NCBI RefSeq assembly: GCF_024703995.1
Contig: NZ_JAMXQV010000017.1
Coordinates: 1-64,000, forward strand
Source: Amycolatopsis iheyensis
GTDB taxonomy: Bacteria > Actinomycetota > Actinomycetes > Mycobacteriales > Pseudonocardiaceae
Reading direction: 5' to 3'
DNA: 64,000 bases
The position numbers and the translations under genes are program-made. How positions within the stretch are numbered: the stretch's first letter is position 1; the number at the start of each line of letters is the position of its first letter. Positions 15,582 through 22,984 of this stretch are shown piece after piece. Under the pieces are notes generated by a model, which saw only the letters and a program-made list of their open reading frames with translations, did no database searches and was not told the DNA's origin.

Positions 15582-16200
15582 GCCGGCGACGGGCCACGAC
15601 GATCCCGGCGCCGCCGACCAGCACGATCACGACGGCTCCGATGACCAGCCCCCAGGGGAACGAGCTGCCTTCGCTCGCCGGTGCGGGCGCCGGGGCGGCG
15701 GCCTGACGCACCGGCGCGACGCGAGGCGGCGCCGGCAGGTCGTTCGCCGACTTCGGCCGCGCGAACGCCCAGCCCTCGAAGCTGTTCGGTGCCGGCTTCG
15801 CCGTCTGGGCGCCCTCCTGGCTCGACTGCCAGGTCCCGCCCGCCGTGGCGTGCCAGTAGCTCCAGTACGCCGTCGCCGACGGCATGCCGGCGCACGACTC
15901 GACGTCGGGGCCGGGCTTGCCGTTGATCCGGCAGGCCACGGCCAGGCCGTACTTCTGCGAGCCGGCGAGCTCGAACCCGGCGTCCTGCAGCGCCGCGACG
16001 CCGTTCGCGGGCGTGCCGGCCGCGCAGCGGATCAGGGGCGCGGGGCCCAGGTCACCGAAGTCGACGACCACCGTGACGCCGGCGCCGTCGGCGCAGGACC
16101 CGTCCGCGCCGGTCGCCGAGGCGGGCGCGGCGCCCGCGAAGGAGGCTCCCAGCAGCAAGACGCAGACGGCGGACAAGCGGGCGAAACGTGCGGCGATCAT
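15571..16200 (-). CDS. SCO2322-like exported protein with C-terminal membrane anchor
   Basis: A 209-residue protein with a signal peptide (ARLSAVCVLLLGASFAGAAP) cut near ASA. An extracytoplasmic domain follows with paired Cys and the block YWSYWHATAGGTWQSSQ, then a Pro/Ala-rich linker, a transmembrane helix WGLVIGAVVIVLVGGAGIVV and an RRRR stop-transfer. This matches the SCO2322-type proteins encoded next to ECF transporters in actinomycetes. As the first gene of the ECF operon it probably captures or presents the substrate at the surface (inference). Confidence 0.72.
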   Translation of the reverse strand: MIAARFARLSAVCVLLLGASFAGAAPASATGADGSCADGAGVTVVVDFGDLGPAPLIRCAAGTPANGVAALQDAGFELAGSQKYGLAVACRINGKPGPDVESCAGMPSATAYWSYWHATAGGTWQSSQEGAQTAKPAPNSFEGWAFARPKSANDLPAPPRVAPVRQAAAPAPAPASEGSSFPWGLVIGAVVIVLVGGAGIVVARRRRAQ

Positions 16201-16266
16201 GCGAGAACCTTAACCAGCCGTGGACGCGGTTCCGGCGCGACGAGCACCACACCTAGACTGCGGCTC

Positions 16267-17172
16267 GTGGGACAGCTCATCGCGGACGGACAGCTGCGCG
16301 TCGGCCTGATCGGCGCCGGCCCGTGGGCGTCGACCATCCACGCGCCCGGACTGGCGGATCACCCCGGCACCGCGCTGACCGCGGTCTGGGCCCGTCGCCC
16401 GGAAGCGGCGCAAACGCTTGCGGAGACGCACTGCGCGGCCACCGCGAGCAGCGTCGAGGAGCTGTTCGAGCAGGTCGACGCGGTCGCGTTCGCGGTGCCG
16501 CCGTCGATCCAGGCCGAGCTGGCCGTGCGCGCGGCCGAGGCCGGGAAGCACCTGATCCTCGAGAAGCCGATCGCCGCCGACCTGGCCGGCGCGCGGCGGC
16601 TGGCCGACGCCGTCGCGGCCGCCGACGTCGCCGCGCTCGTCGTGCTGACCCTGCGGTACGCCGCGCAGACGCAGGAGTGGCTCGCCGGGCTCGCCCAGGC
16701 GGGTGGCTGGGCGGGCGGTGGCGCGCGCTGGCTGTCCGGTGCCCTGCTCGGCGGCCAGTACGCCGCTTCGGAGTGGCGCCAGGGCGACGGCGGCGCGTTG
16801 TTCGACATCGGCCCGCACGCGCTCGACCTGCTGGACGCCGCCCTCGGGCCGGTCACCGAGGTCGTCGCGGCCCGGCGGAGCCCCGGTGACCTCTGGCACC
16901 TGATGCTGGCGCACGAGAACGGCGTGGTCAGCACCGCGACACTGGCGCTGCGGCTGCCGGTGCAGCCGACCGTCGTCGAGGTCGCCGTCTGGGGCGAGCA
17001 CGGGTACCGGACGCTCGGGCGCAAACCGGGCTCCGCGCAGGAGTCCTACACCGCGCTCCTGGACGACTTCGCGGCGATGATCGCCAGCGGCACCACGGCC
17101 CACCCGTGTGACGTCCGGCGCGGCCTGCACCTGCAGAACCTCCTCGAGCAGGCCCGGAACCTGGCCGAGTAG
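16267..17172 (+). CDS. Gfo/Idh/MocA-family oxidoreductase
   Basis: A 301-residue NAD(P)-dependent oxidoreductase, probably acting on a sugar or inositol-like substrate. It has the nucleotide-binding start LRVGLIGAGPWASTIHAPGL, the EKPIAADLAGARRLA block with the catalytic Lys of the EKP motif, and FDIGPHALDLLDAALGPV with the conserved His/Asp. The GTG 16267 start gives the normal N-terminus. It is divergent from the ECF operon by 66 bases. Its exact substrate is unknown. Confidence 0.85.
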   Translation: MGQLIADGQLRVGLIGAGPWASTIHAPGLADHPGTALTAVWARRPEAAQTLAETHCAATASSVEELFEQVDAVAFAVPPSIQAELAVRAAEAGKHLILEKPIAADLAGARRLADAVAAADVAALVVLTLRYAAQTQEWLAGLAQAGGWAGGGARWLSGALLGGQYAASEWRQGDGGALFDIGPHALDLLDAALGPVTEVVAARRSPGDLWHLMLAHENGVVSTATLALRLPVQPTVVEVAVWGEHGYRTLGRKPGSAQESYTALLDDFAAMIASGTTAHPCDVRRGLHLQNLLEQARNLAE

Positions 17173-17234
17173 TACACAGGCCGGCTTCGCCGATTCACGT
17201 TGTGAAGTAAGGCTTCTTCACGAGCTCCGCGAAT

Positions 17235-17272
17235 TCATCCACAGGGTTGTCCACAGCATCCACAGTGGACAG
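17235..17272. other. Cluster of DnaA-box-like TCCACA nonamers
   Basis: Inside the 239-base gap before the VanZ gene lie three nearly adjacent nonamers in the same direction, TCATCCACA (17235), TTGTCCACA (17247) and GCATCCACA (17256), plus an inverted CTGTCCACT at 17264-17272. TTGTCCACA is the exact actinomycete DnaA consensus. No dnaA or dnaN is near, so this is not oriC; a titration or regulatory site is possible. The rest of the gap shows nothing else distinct. Confidence 0.45.
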
Positions 17273-17411
17273 TGCGCCTCGCGACCGAACCACGGAAACA
17301 CCAACGCCGCCACCGGAAAGATCACCGAATAGTGCGGCCCGCTCGGACTGCCGAGTCGATCTTGTGGTGCGAAGGTGAAATCGAGTGGAGGGGTTCCGAG
17401 AGAGGACGCGC

Positions 17412-18062
17412 ATGGAAGCGCTGCTTCGCGCCTTCTGGGGGATGATTCCGATTTCGGCGATCGCGCTGCCGTACGCGCTGCTGGGGTGGCCACTGCTCGC
17501 CGCCCGGCGGCGGCGGAGACTCCCGGCCCGCTTCGCGGCCGGGACGGCCGGCGTCGACTGCGCCGCCGCGTTCCTGGCTTTTCTCGTGTTTTGCCTGGTC
17601 ATCATGCCGGTCGACAGCGCGTCCGACAGCACCCTCGATCTCGTTCCCGGCTCCGACATCACCGCCGCGTTCGCCGACGACGGTTCACTCTGGCAGGTGA
17701 TCGGCAACGTCCTGCTGCTCTGCCCGCTCGGCGCCCTGCTGCCGCTGCGGGCGCGCCGGCTCCGCACGCTCCTGCGGGTGGCGCTGGCCGCGTTGCTCGC
17801 CTCGGTACTGGTGGAAGGTACGCAATATCTCATCCACTGCGGCCGGGTCACCTCGGCCGACGACGTCCTGCTGAACACCGCGGGCGCGACGCTCGGCGCG
17901 GCGTTGAGCCGTCGCGGGTGGCTCGCCCTGGACCCGCCACCGCCGGTGGCCATCCCGGCGCAACGGCGGCGGATCTGCGAGTCGCCCACGCTCCGGCTGC
18001 GCGTCCCGCGCTCGGTCTGGGACCAGCGCTACGCGGCCGTCGCGCACCCGGAACGCCAGTAA
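17412..18062 (+). CDS. VanZ-like membrane protein
   Basis: A 216-residue protein with four predicted membrane helices. The VanZ signature is present: NVLLLCPLGALLPL, VEGTQYLIHCGRVTSADDVL, then NTAGATLGAAL. VanZ proteins confer low-level teicoplanin tolerance or act in the envelope; the molecular role is unknown. ATG 17412 is chosen over ATG 17385 because it starts the first helix cleanly and follows a GAGAGAGGA-like ribosome site. A Pro- and Arg-rich cytoplasmic tail of about 50 residues extends beyond the family domain. Confidence 0.82.
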   Translation: MEALLRAFWGMIPISAIALPYALLGWPLLAARRRRRLPARFAAGTAGVDCAAAFLAFLVFCLVIMPVDSASDSTLDLVPGSDITAAFADDGSLWQVIGNVLLLCPLGALLPLRARRLRTLLRVALAALLASVLVEGTQYLIHCGRVTSADDVLLNTAGATLGAALSRRGWLALDPPPPVAIPAQRRRICESPTLRLRVPRSVWDQRYAAVAHPERQ

Positions 18063-18109
18063 TCCGGTTGCGGGCCGTGCCACGATGAGCGCGAGGACAG
18101 CCCCTTCGA

Positions 18110-18219
18110 GTCAAGGAATGACCGCCTATGCCTGACGCCGCTCTCGGCGTCGGCCCTCGCTAGGCCCGACGCCCGGCGACCCACCCGCAAGCCCGCTTCG
18201 AGGGCTGCGGTTCCTTGAC
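18110..18219 (+). promoter_or_regulatory. Structured leader / putative attenuator upstream of GNAT gene
   Basis: The 177 bases before the GNAT ATG can fold into a closed multi-stem structure. The outer stem pairs GTCAAGGAA plus CCGC (18110-18118, 18122-18125) with GCGG plus TTCCTTGAC (18207-18219): 13 pairs with one 3-base bulge. Inner hairpins are GACGCCG/CGGCGTC (18134-18151) and CCCTCG/CGAGGG (18154-18204). The left outer arm contains AAGGA, the ribosome site of a small uORF. The right arm carries CCTT, which could also pair with the AAGG before the GNAT start. This looks like a ribosome-sensing switch; no known riboswitch family is recognised. Confidence 0.5.
18128..18163 (+). CDS. Candidate leader peptide (uORF), 11 residues
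   Basis: ATG 18128 to TAG 18161 encodes MPDAALGVGPR. An AAGGA at 18113-18117 sits 10 bases upstream and lies within the outer leader stem, so translation of this uORF would compete with stem formation. A second mini-frame, MTAYA, begins at 18118 and ends inside it. Existence of the peptide is inferred from position and ribosome site only. Confidence 0.35.
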   Translation: MPDAALGVGPR

Positions 18220-18239
18220 GCGCTTTTCGAAAGGCTCAC

Positions 18240-18974
18240 ATGTCCGCCATCCAGGCATATGTCCGCACCACGGCACCACGCGGCCGGGACACCGAGCGGG
18301 TCGGCCCCTTCCTGGCCACCTACTCGCCGGGCACCCCGCACCCGATGCTCAACTACGCGATCCCGGACGACGGCGCGCGGCCGACGCCGGCCGAGATCGA
18401 CGCGCTGACCGGGGCGTATCGGCGGCGGGACCTGCTCCCGCGGCTGGAGTACTTCACCGACGTCGCTCCCGACCTGGAGAAGCTGCTGGTCGAGGCGGGG
18501 TACGAACTCGAGCGGCGGGTGCCCCTGATGACCTGCTCGCCGGCCGGGCGGGTCGACCGGCCGGCTCCGGCGGGGACCCGGCTGCGCGCACCGGAGTCCG
18601 ACGAGGACTTCCGGCGCATGCGAGCCGCGCAGAACATCGCGTTCGGCGAACCGCCGGAGATCAGCGACGCCGAGCTCGACCAGCTGAAGACCGGCGGACG
18701 GCACCTCCTCGCGGAAGCCGGCGACGTGGTCGTCGGCGGCGGGGTCGCGCTCGACATCGTCGACGGCACCACCGAGGTCGCCGGGATCGCCGTGCTCGAG
18801 CCGTACCGCGGCCGCGGGATCGCCGCGGCGCTCACCGCGCGGCTCACCCGCGAGGTGCACGAGGCCGGTGCGCACACGGCGTTCCTCACCCCCGGCGACC
18901 TGGGGATCGGGAACGTCTACGCCCGGGTCGGCTACCGGCCGGCCGGGGAGTGCGTGCACCTGTCGATGGCCTAG
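18240..18974 (+). CDS. GNAT-family N-acetyltransferase
   Basis: A 244-residue protein. The C-terminal GNAT domain has motif A, VLEPYRGRGIAAALT, the acetyl-CoA pyrophosphate loop (R/Q-x-x-G-x-G/A). An AQNIAFGEPPEI segment precedes it, and the N-terminal 100 residues form a second, degenerate-looking half. The substrate is unknown. The start ATG 18240 is preceded by GAAAGG. It sits behind a structured leader with a uORF, an arrangement seen with antibiotic-responsive genes, but this is suggestive only. It ends convergent with arfB (4-base overlap). Confidence 0.8.
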   Translation: MSAIQAYVRTTAPRGRDTERVGPFLATYSPGTPHPMLNYAIPDDGARPTPAEIDALTGAYRRRDLLPRLEYFTDVAPDLEKLLVEAGYELERRVPLMTCSPAGRVDRPAPAGTRLRAPESDEDFRRMRAAQNIAFGEPPEISDAELDQLKTGGRHLLAEAGDVVVGGGVALDIVDGTTEVAGIAVLEPYRGRGIAAALTARLTREVHEAGAHTAFLTPGDLGIGNVYARVGYRPAGECVHLSMA

Positions 18975-19402
18975 TCGTCGAAGCGGCCGGAGCGGCCTCG
19001 TTTCACGTCGCTCCGGCGCTTCTTCGACGCCAGGCGGCGTTCCTTCGAACCGCGGGACGGTTTCGTGGGGCGTCGCTTGGCCGGCGGCGGCGCCGACGCG
19101 TCGCGCAGGAGGTTCGCCAGCCGGCCGCGCGCCGCCTCGCGGTTCTGCAGCTGCGAGCGGTGTTCGCTGGCCGCGATCGTCAGGACGCCCTCGACCAGCC
19201 GGTTTTCCAGCGCGGCCAGCACGCGGTCACGCAGGTGTTCCGGGATCGACGGCGACGAAGCGACGTCGAAGGACAGCTCGACCCGCGAGTCCGTGGTGTT
19301 CACGCCCTGGCCGCCGGGGCCGGACGAGCGCGAAAAGCGCTCGCTCAACTCGGCTCCCGGGATCGTGAACCGGGAGCCGATCACCACGTCTTCGGCTGCC
19401 AC
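18971..19402 (-). CDS. arfB: Alternative ribosome-rescue factor / peptidyl-tRNA hydrolase ArfB
   Basis: Releases peptides from stalled ribosomes lacking a stop codon. The 143-residue protein has the catalytic RSSGPGGQGVNTTDSRVEL block with GGQ at 30-32, as in YaeJ/ICT1 and class I release factors. The Arg/Lys-rich tail (KKRRSDVKRGRSGRF) is the part that enters the mRNA channel. GTG 19402 is preferred, with GAGGG just upstream; TTG 19429 would add nine residues. Confidence 0.9.
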   Translation of the reverse strand: MAAEDVVIGSRFTIPGAELSERFSRSSGPGGQGVNTTDSRVELSFDVASSPSIPEHLRDRVLAALENRLVEGVLTIAASEHRSQLQNREAARGRLANLLRDASAPPPAKRRPTKPSRGSKERRLASKKRRSDVKRGRSGRFDD

Positions 19403-19436
19403 ACCCTCAAGTGTGACAGCCGCGAGCAAGCACGTT

Positions 19437-20507
19437 TCAGAACCGCGGGTGGTCGCCCGAAAGCACCGCGCGCGGGCCGTCGACGTCTTCGGCCGGGTGG
19501 ACGTCGCCCAGCACCCACGCCGGGACGTGCCGCGCGGTCAGCATGGCCAGCGCGCGGTCGACGTCCTCGCCGCCGACGATCGCGACCATGCCGATGCCCA
19601 TGTTGAACGTCTTCTCCAGCTCGGCCCGCTCGACCTTGCCGCGCTGCCCGATCAGGGCGAACACCGGCGCCGGCGTCCAGGTGCCGCGGTCGAGCCGGGC
19701 GACCAGGCCGCGCGGCATGACCCGGGCGAGGTTCGCCTCGAGGCCGCCGCCGGTGATGTGCGCGAACGTCCGGACCTCGGTCTCGGCCGCGAGCGCCAGG
19801 CAGTCCTTCGCGTAGATCCGGGTCGGCTCCAGCATCTCCTCGCCGAGGGTGTGGCCGAACTCCTCGACGTGTCCCTCGAGCGGCATCCGCGCGATGTCCA
19901 GCAGCACGTGCCGGGCCAGGGAGTAGCCGTTCGAGTGCAGGCCCGACGAGCCGAGCGCCAGCACGACGTCACCCGGGCGGACCTTCTCCGGCGAGAGCAG
20001 CTGGGACGCCTCGACGACGCCGACGCCGGTGGCCGACATGTCGTAGTCGTGCTCGCCCATCATCCCGGGGTGCTCCGCGGTCTCGCCGCCGAGCAGCGCG
20101 CACCCGGCCTGGACGCAGCCCTCGGCGATGCCGCCGACCAGCGCGGCGATCTTCTCCGGGTGCACCTTGCCGACGGCGATGTAGTCCTGCAGGAACAGCG
20201 GCTCGGCGCCGGTCACGACCAGGTCGTCGACGACCATGGCGACCAGGTCGATGCCGACCGTGTCGTGCTTGTCCAGCGCCTGCGCGACCGCGATCTTGGT
20301 GCCGACGCCGTCGGTCGAGGACGCGAGCACCGGCTCCTTCCACTTGTCGAGCTTCAGGGAGAAGAGCCCGGCGAAACCGCCGACGCCACCCATGACCTCG
20401 GGGCGCGTGGCCCGCTCGGCGTGCGGCTTGAGCAGCTCGACGGCTTGGTCGCCGGCGTCGATGCTGACCCCGGCGGCGGCGTACGTGGCGCTCGTGGACT
20501 CGCTCAC
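19437..20507 (-). CDS. purM: Phosphoribosylformylglycinamidine cyclo-ligase
   Basis: AIR synthase, the fifth step of de novo purine synthesis, converting FGAM to AIR with ATP. The 356-residue protein contains SSTDGVGTKIAVA, LLGGETAEHPGMM, SSGLHSNGYSLAR and FAHITGGGLEANL, all typical PurM blocks. The GTG 20507 start gives MSESTSATYAAAGVSIDAG. It lies 29 bases downstream of purF on the same strand, the usual purF-purM order. Confidence 0.96.
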   Translation of the reverse strand: MSESTSATYAAAGVSIDAGDQAVELLKPHAERATRPEVMGGVGGFAGLFSLKLDKWKEPVLASSTDGVGTKIAVAQALDKHDTVGIDLVAMVVDDLVVTGAEPLFLQDYIAVGKVHPEKIAALVGGIAEGCVQAGCALLGGETAEHPGMMGEHDYDMSATGVGVVEASQLLSPEKVRPGDVVLALGSSGLHSNGYSLARHVLLDIARMPLEGHVEEFGHTLGEEMLEPTRIYAKDCLALAAETEVRTFAHITGGGLEANLARVMPRGLVARLDRGTWTPAPVFALIGQRGKVERAELEKTFNMGIGMVAIVGGEDVDRALAMLTARHVPAWVLGDVHPAEDVDGPRAVLSGDHPRF

Positions 20508-20536
20508 GGTGGAAGGACTCCCTCTGGAAGGAACTG

Positions 20537-22063
20537 CTAGGGACGCCGGACGGCGTCTTCGGCACCGTACCCGGCGGGGCTGACGGGGGTCGCCGCGCCA
20601 TTGACCGAGTCGAGGCTTTCGAGCAGGTGCTTCCCGATCAGCGCGTCCTCCGGCAGCGGGATCGGGTACTCGCCGGAGAAGCACGCCGTGCACAGCCGCG
20701 ACTTCGGCTGTTCGGTCGCCGCGACCAGGCCGTCCAGGGAAATGTAGCCCAGGGAGTCGGCGCCGATCGAGCGCCGGATGCCGTCGGTGTCGACGCCGTT
20801 GGCGACGAGCTCGGCCCGCGACGCGAAGTCGATGCCGTAGAAGCACGGCCAGCGCACGGGCGGTGACGCGATCCGGACGTGCACCTCGAGCGCGCCGGCC
20901 TCCCGCAGCATGCGGACGAGCGCGCGCTGGGTGTTGCCGCGGACGATCGAGTCGTCCACGACGACCAGGCGCTTGCCGCGGATGACGTCGCGCAGCGGAT
21001 TCAGCTTCAGGCGGATGCCCAGCTGGCGGATGGTCTGCGACGGCTGGATGAACGTGCGCCCGACGTAGGCGTTCTTCACCAGGCCGGTGCCGTACGGGAT
21101 GCCCGATCCCTGCGCGTACCCGATGGCGGCCGGGGTGCCGGACTCCGGCACCGGCATCACCAGGTCGGCCTCGACCGGCTGCTCGTGCGCCAGCCGGCGG
21201 CCGATTTCGACGCGGGTCGCGTGCACCCCGCGGCCGGCGATCGTGGTGTCGGGGCGGGCGAGGTAGACGTACTCGAAGACGCAGCCCTTGGGGTCCGGGT
21301 TCGCGAACCGCGAGGAGCGCAGGCCCTCGGCGTCGATCGCGATGAGCTCGCCGGGCTCGACCTCGCGCACGAAGGACGCGCCGACGATGTCGAGGCCCGC
21401 GGTCTCGCTGGAGACGACCCAGCCGCGCTCGAGCCGGCCGAGCACCAGCGGGTGCACGCCGTGCGGGTCACGCGCCGCGTACAGCGTGTTCTCGTCGGCG
21501 AAGACCAGGCAGAACGCGCCCTTCAGGGTGGGCAGCAGCTCCATGGCGGCGGCTTCGATGCCCTTGTCGGCGGCGTTCGCCGCGAGCAGGCCGCAAACCA
21601 GGTCGGAGTCGCTGGAGGAGCCGGTCAGGCCCGCGTGCGGCTTGAGCCCCGCTTCGATGGTGCGTTCCCGCAGCTCGGCGGTGTTGACGAGGTTGCCGTT
21701 GTGCGCGAAGGACAGGCCGCTGCCGGTGTCGGTGGTGCGGAAGATCGGCTGGGCGTTCTCCCAGATGGTCGCGCCGGTGGTCGAGTACCGGCAGTGGCCG
21801 ACGGCGATGTGCCCCTGCAGCGACTGCAGGATCTGCTCGTCGAACACCTGGCTGACCAGGCCGAGGTCCTTGAAGACCACGATCTGTGAGCCGTCGGAGA
21901 CGGAGATGCCGGCGGCCTCCTGCCCGCGGTGCTGCAGGGCGTAGAGGCCGTAGTAGGTCAGCTTCGCGACTTCTTCCCCGGGAGCCCAGACGCCGAAGAC
22001 GCCACACTCCTCGCGGGGTTCCGGTTCGGGCTGGTCGGACACGAGCTGGGGGTCGGAAACCAC
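20537..22063 (-). CDS. purF: Amidophosphoribosyltransferase
   Basis: The first committed step of purine synthesis (PRPP plus glutamine to phosphoribosylamine). The 508-residue protein has an N-terminal propeptide of 19 residues before the catalytic Cys20 (REECGVFGV), the glutaminase block HRGQEAAGISV, GHCRYSTTG and the PRPP loop VVVDDSIVRGNT. The C-terminal Cys residues (SRLCTACFSGEYPI) could ligate a 4Fe-4S cluster as in Bacillus-type PurF. GTG 22063 is the start. It is followed by purM. Confidence 0.96.
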   Translation of the reverse strand: MVSDPQLVSDQPEPEPREECGVFGVWAPGEEVAKLTYYGLYALQHRGQEAAGISVSDGSQIVVFKDLGLVSQVFDEQILQSLQGHIAVGHCRYSTTGATIWENAQPIFRTTDTGSGLSFAHNGNLVNTAELRERTIEAGLKPHAGLTGSSSDSDLVCGLLAANAADKGIEAAAMELLPTLKGAFCLVFADENTLYAARDPHGVHPLVLGRLERGWVVSSETAGLDIVGASFVREVEPGELIAIDAEGLRSSRFANPDPKGCVFEYVYLARPDTTIAGRGVHATRVEIGRRLAHEQPVEADLVMPVPESGTPAAIGYAQGSGIPYGTGLVKNAYVGRTFIQPSQTIRQLGIRLKLNPLRDVIRGKRLVVVDDSIVRGNTQRALVRMLREAGALEVHVRIASPPVRWPCFYGIDFASRAELVANGVDTDGIRRSIGADSLGYISLDGLVAATEQPKSRLCTACFSGEYPIPLPEDALIGKHLLESLDSVNGAATPVSPAGYGAEDAVRRP

Positions 22064-22123
22064 CGAGGAGCTCCTGGGAAGACGTGGTCAGGCCGATTTC
22101 AGTGTAAACGGTCCGGACATGAG

Positions 22124-22169
22124 TCAGGCCCCGCCCGACGTGGTTCTGACCACTTCGGACAGGGCCTGA
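22124..22169 (-). terminator. Hairpin between the DUF397 operon and purF
   Basis: A perfect 8-bp stem (TCAGGCCC at 22124-22131, GGGCCTGA at 22162-22169) lies just after the stop of the gene at 22183 and before the purF promoter region. It would end DUF397-operon transcription and insulate purF. Confidence 0.55.
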
Positions 22170-22182
22170 AGCCTTGTCATGC

Positions 22183-22488
22183 CTAGCACGCGTCCGGCAG
22201 TGCCAGGATCTCCGTGAGCACCTGGGCGCCCTCGCCGTGGCGGCGCCAAAGCCAGCGCTCCGGTTCGAAGATGTTCTCTTCGGTGCCGGGCATCCGGGTC
22301 GCCACGACGTCGTCCTCGGCGTTGAGCCGGACCACGTCCACCACGTCGTCGTGCACCCGCACACCGACGACCGCCAGTACCTCACCGCGCTCGTCGGCGG
22401 GGTGGACGAACTGGTAGCCGCGGGCCACCAGCTCCTGCAGTCCGGTTTCGATGTCGAAGACGGGGGCGACGGCCTCAGCCGAGGACAT
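22183..22488 (-). CDS. Small conserved protein downstream of DUF397, function unknown
   Basis: A 101-residue acidic soluble protein with a VLAVVGVRVHDDVVDVVRL strand-rich centre and a Trp-containing end (EPERWLWRRHGEGAQVL). I recognise no domain. Its ATG at 22488 lies inside the end of the DUF397 gene (14-base overlap), so the two are translationally linked and probably act together. Confidence 0.65.
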   Translation of the reverse strand: MSSAEAVAPVFDIETGLQELVARGYQFVHPADERGEVLAVVGVRVHDDVVDVVRLNAEDDVVATRMPGTEENIFEPERWLWRRHGEGAQVLTEILALPDAC

Positions 22489-22714
22489 CGTCGAACTCGC
22501 CGTCCTTGGCGCCGGCCAGGAAGGCCGCCATCTCGGCGCGCGTGTAGACGAGTGCCGGGCCGGTCGGGAAGCGCGAGTTGCGCATCGCGATCTCGCCGCT
22601 GGTCAGCGGCGCGACCTCGACGCAGTTGCCGACGGCGCCGCTGTAGCTCGCCTTGCGCCACTGCGCGCCGGAGAGCCGATCGGCCGGGATGCCGTTTTCG
22701 AATCGCTCAGCCAT
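22475..22714 (-). CDS. DUF397 domain protein
   Basis: A 79-residue protein made almost wholly of the DUF397 domain: AQWRKASYSGAVGNCVEVAP, then MRNSRFPTGPALVYTRAEM and FLAGAKDGEFDD. In streptomycetes DUF397 proteins partner with XRE/DUF5753 regulators of the WhiJ type and antagonise them. The XRE gene here is upstream on the same strand, separated by 270 bases that contain palindromes. ATG 22714 follows a GGTGGG-like ribosome site. Confidence 0.9.
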   Translation of the reverse strand: MAERFENGIPADRLSGAQWRKASYSGAVGNCVEVAPLTSGEIAMRNSRFPTGPALVYTRAEMAAFLAGAKDGEFDDVLG

Positions 22715-22755
22715 GGGTCCCACCTCTCGATGCGGAAAAGCTCCCGGGCTCTGCA

Positions 22756-22824
22756 TCTGCATGTGCATTTGCCCGCGTATCCGAGGCTAGCACGTGTGCC
22801 TGCAGCGGTAAATGCACGTGCAGA
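22756..22824. promoter_or_regulatory. Paired TGCA-NN-TGCA palindromes upstream of DUF397 gene
   Basis: The 15-base block TCTGCATGTGCATTT (22756-22770) recurs inverted as AAATGCACGTGCAGA (22810-22824), with a single mismatch. Each has a palindromic core, TGCATGTGCA or TGCACGTGCA. The two sites flank the likely promoter of the DUF397 operon and stand out as AT-rich in a GC-rich genome. Probable binding site of the neighbouring XRE regulator (inference). Confidence 0.55.
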
Positions 22825-22984
22825 ATTTCTTGCAAAGTTCGCGCACGGTAAAGAATCACCAGGTCACGGTTAACCTATCGGGTGATAGTTAAGTGCCCTA
22901 ACGGGTGAACAACTACGAGTAGTCACCGCTCATCGGGACGAAATTCGAGGCCGCCGAGACGGACGGTGACCACGGACGGGCGGC

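Noticed and set aside
17235..17272. Replication origin
   Set aside because: DnaA-like boxes are present, but no dnaA/dnaN, no AT-rich unwinding region and too few boxes for an actinomycete oriC.
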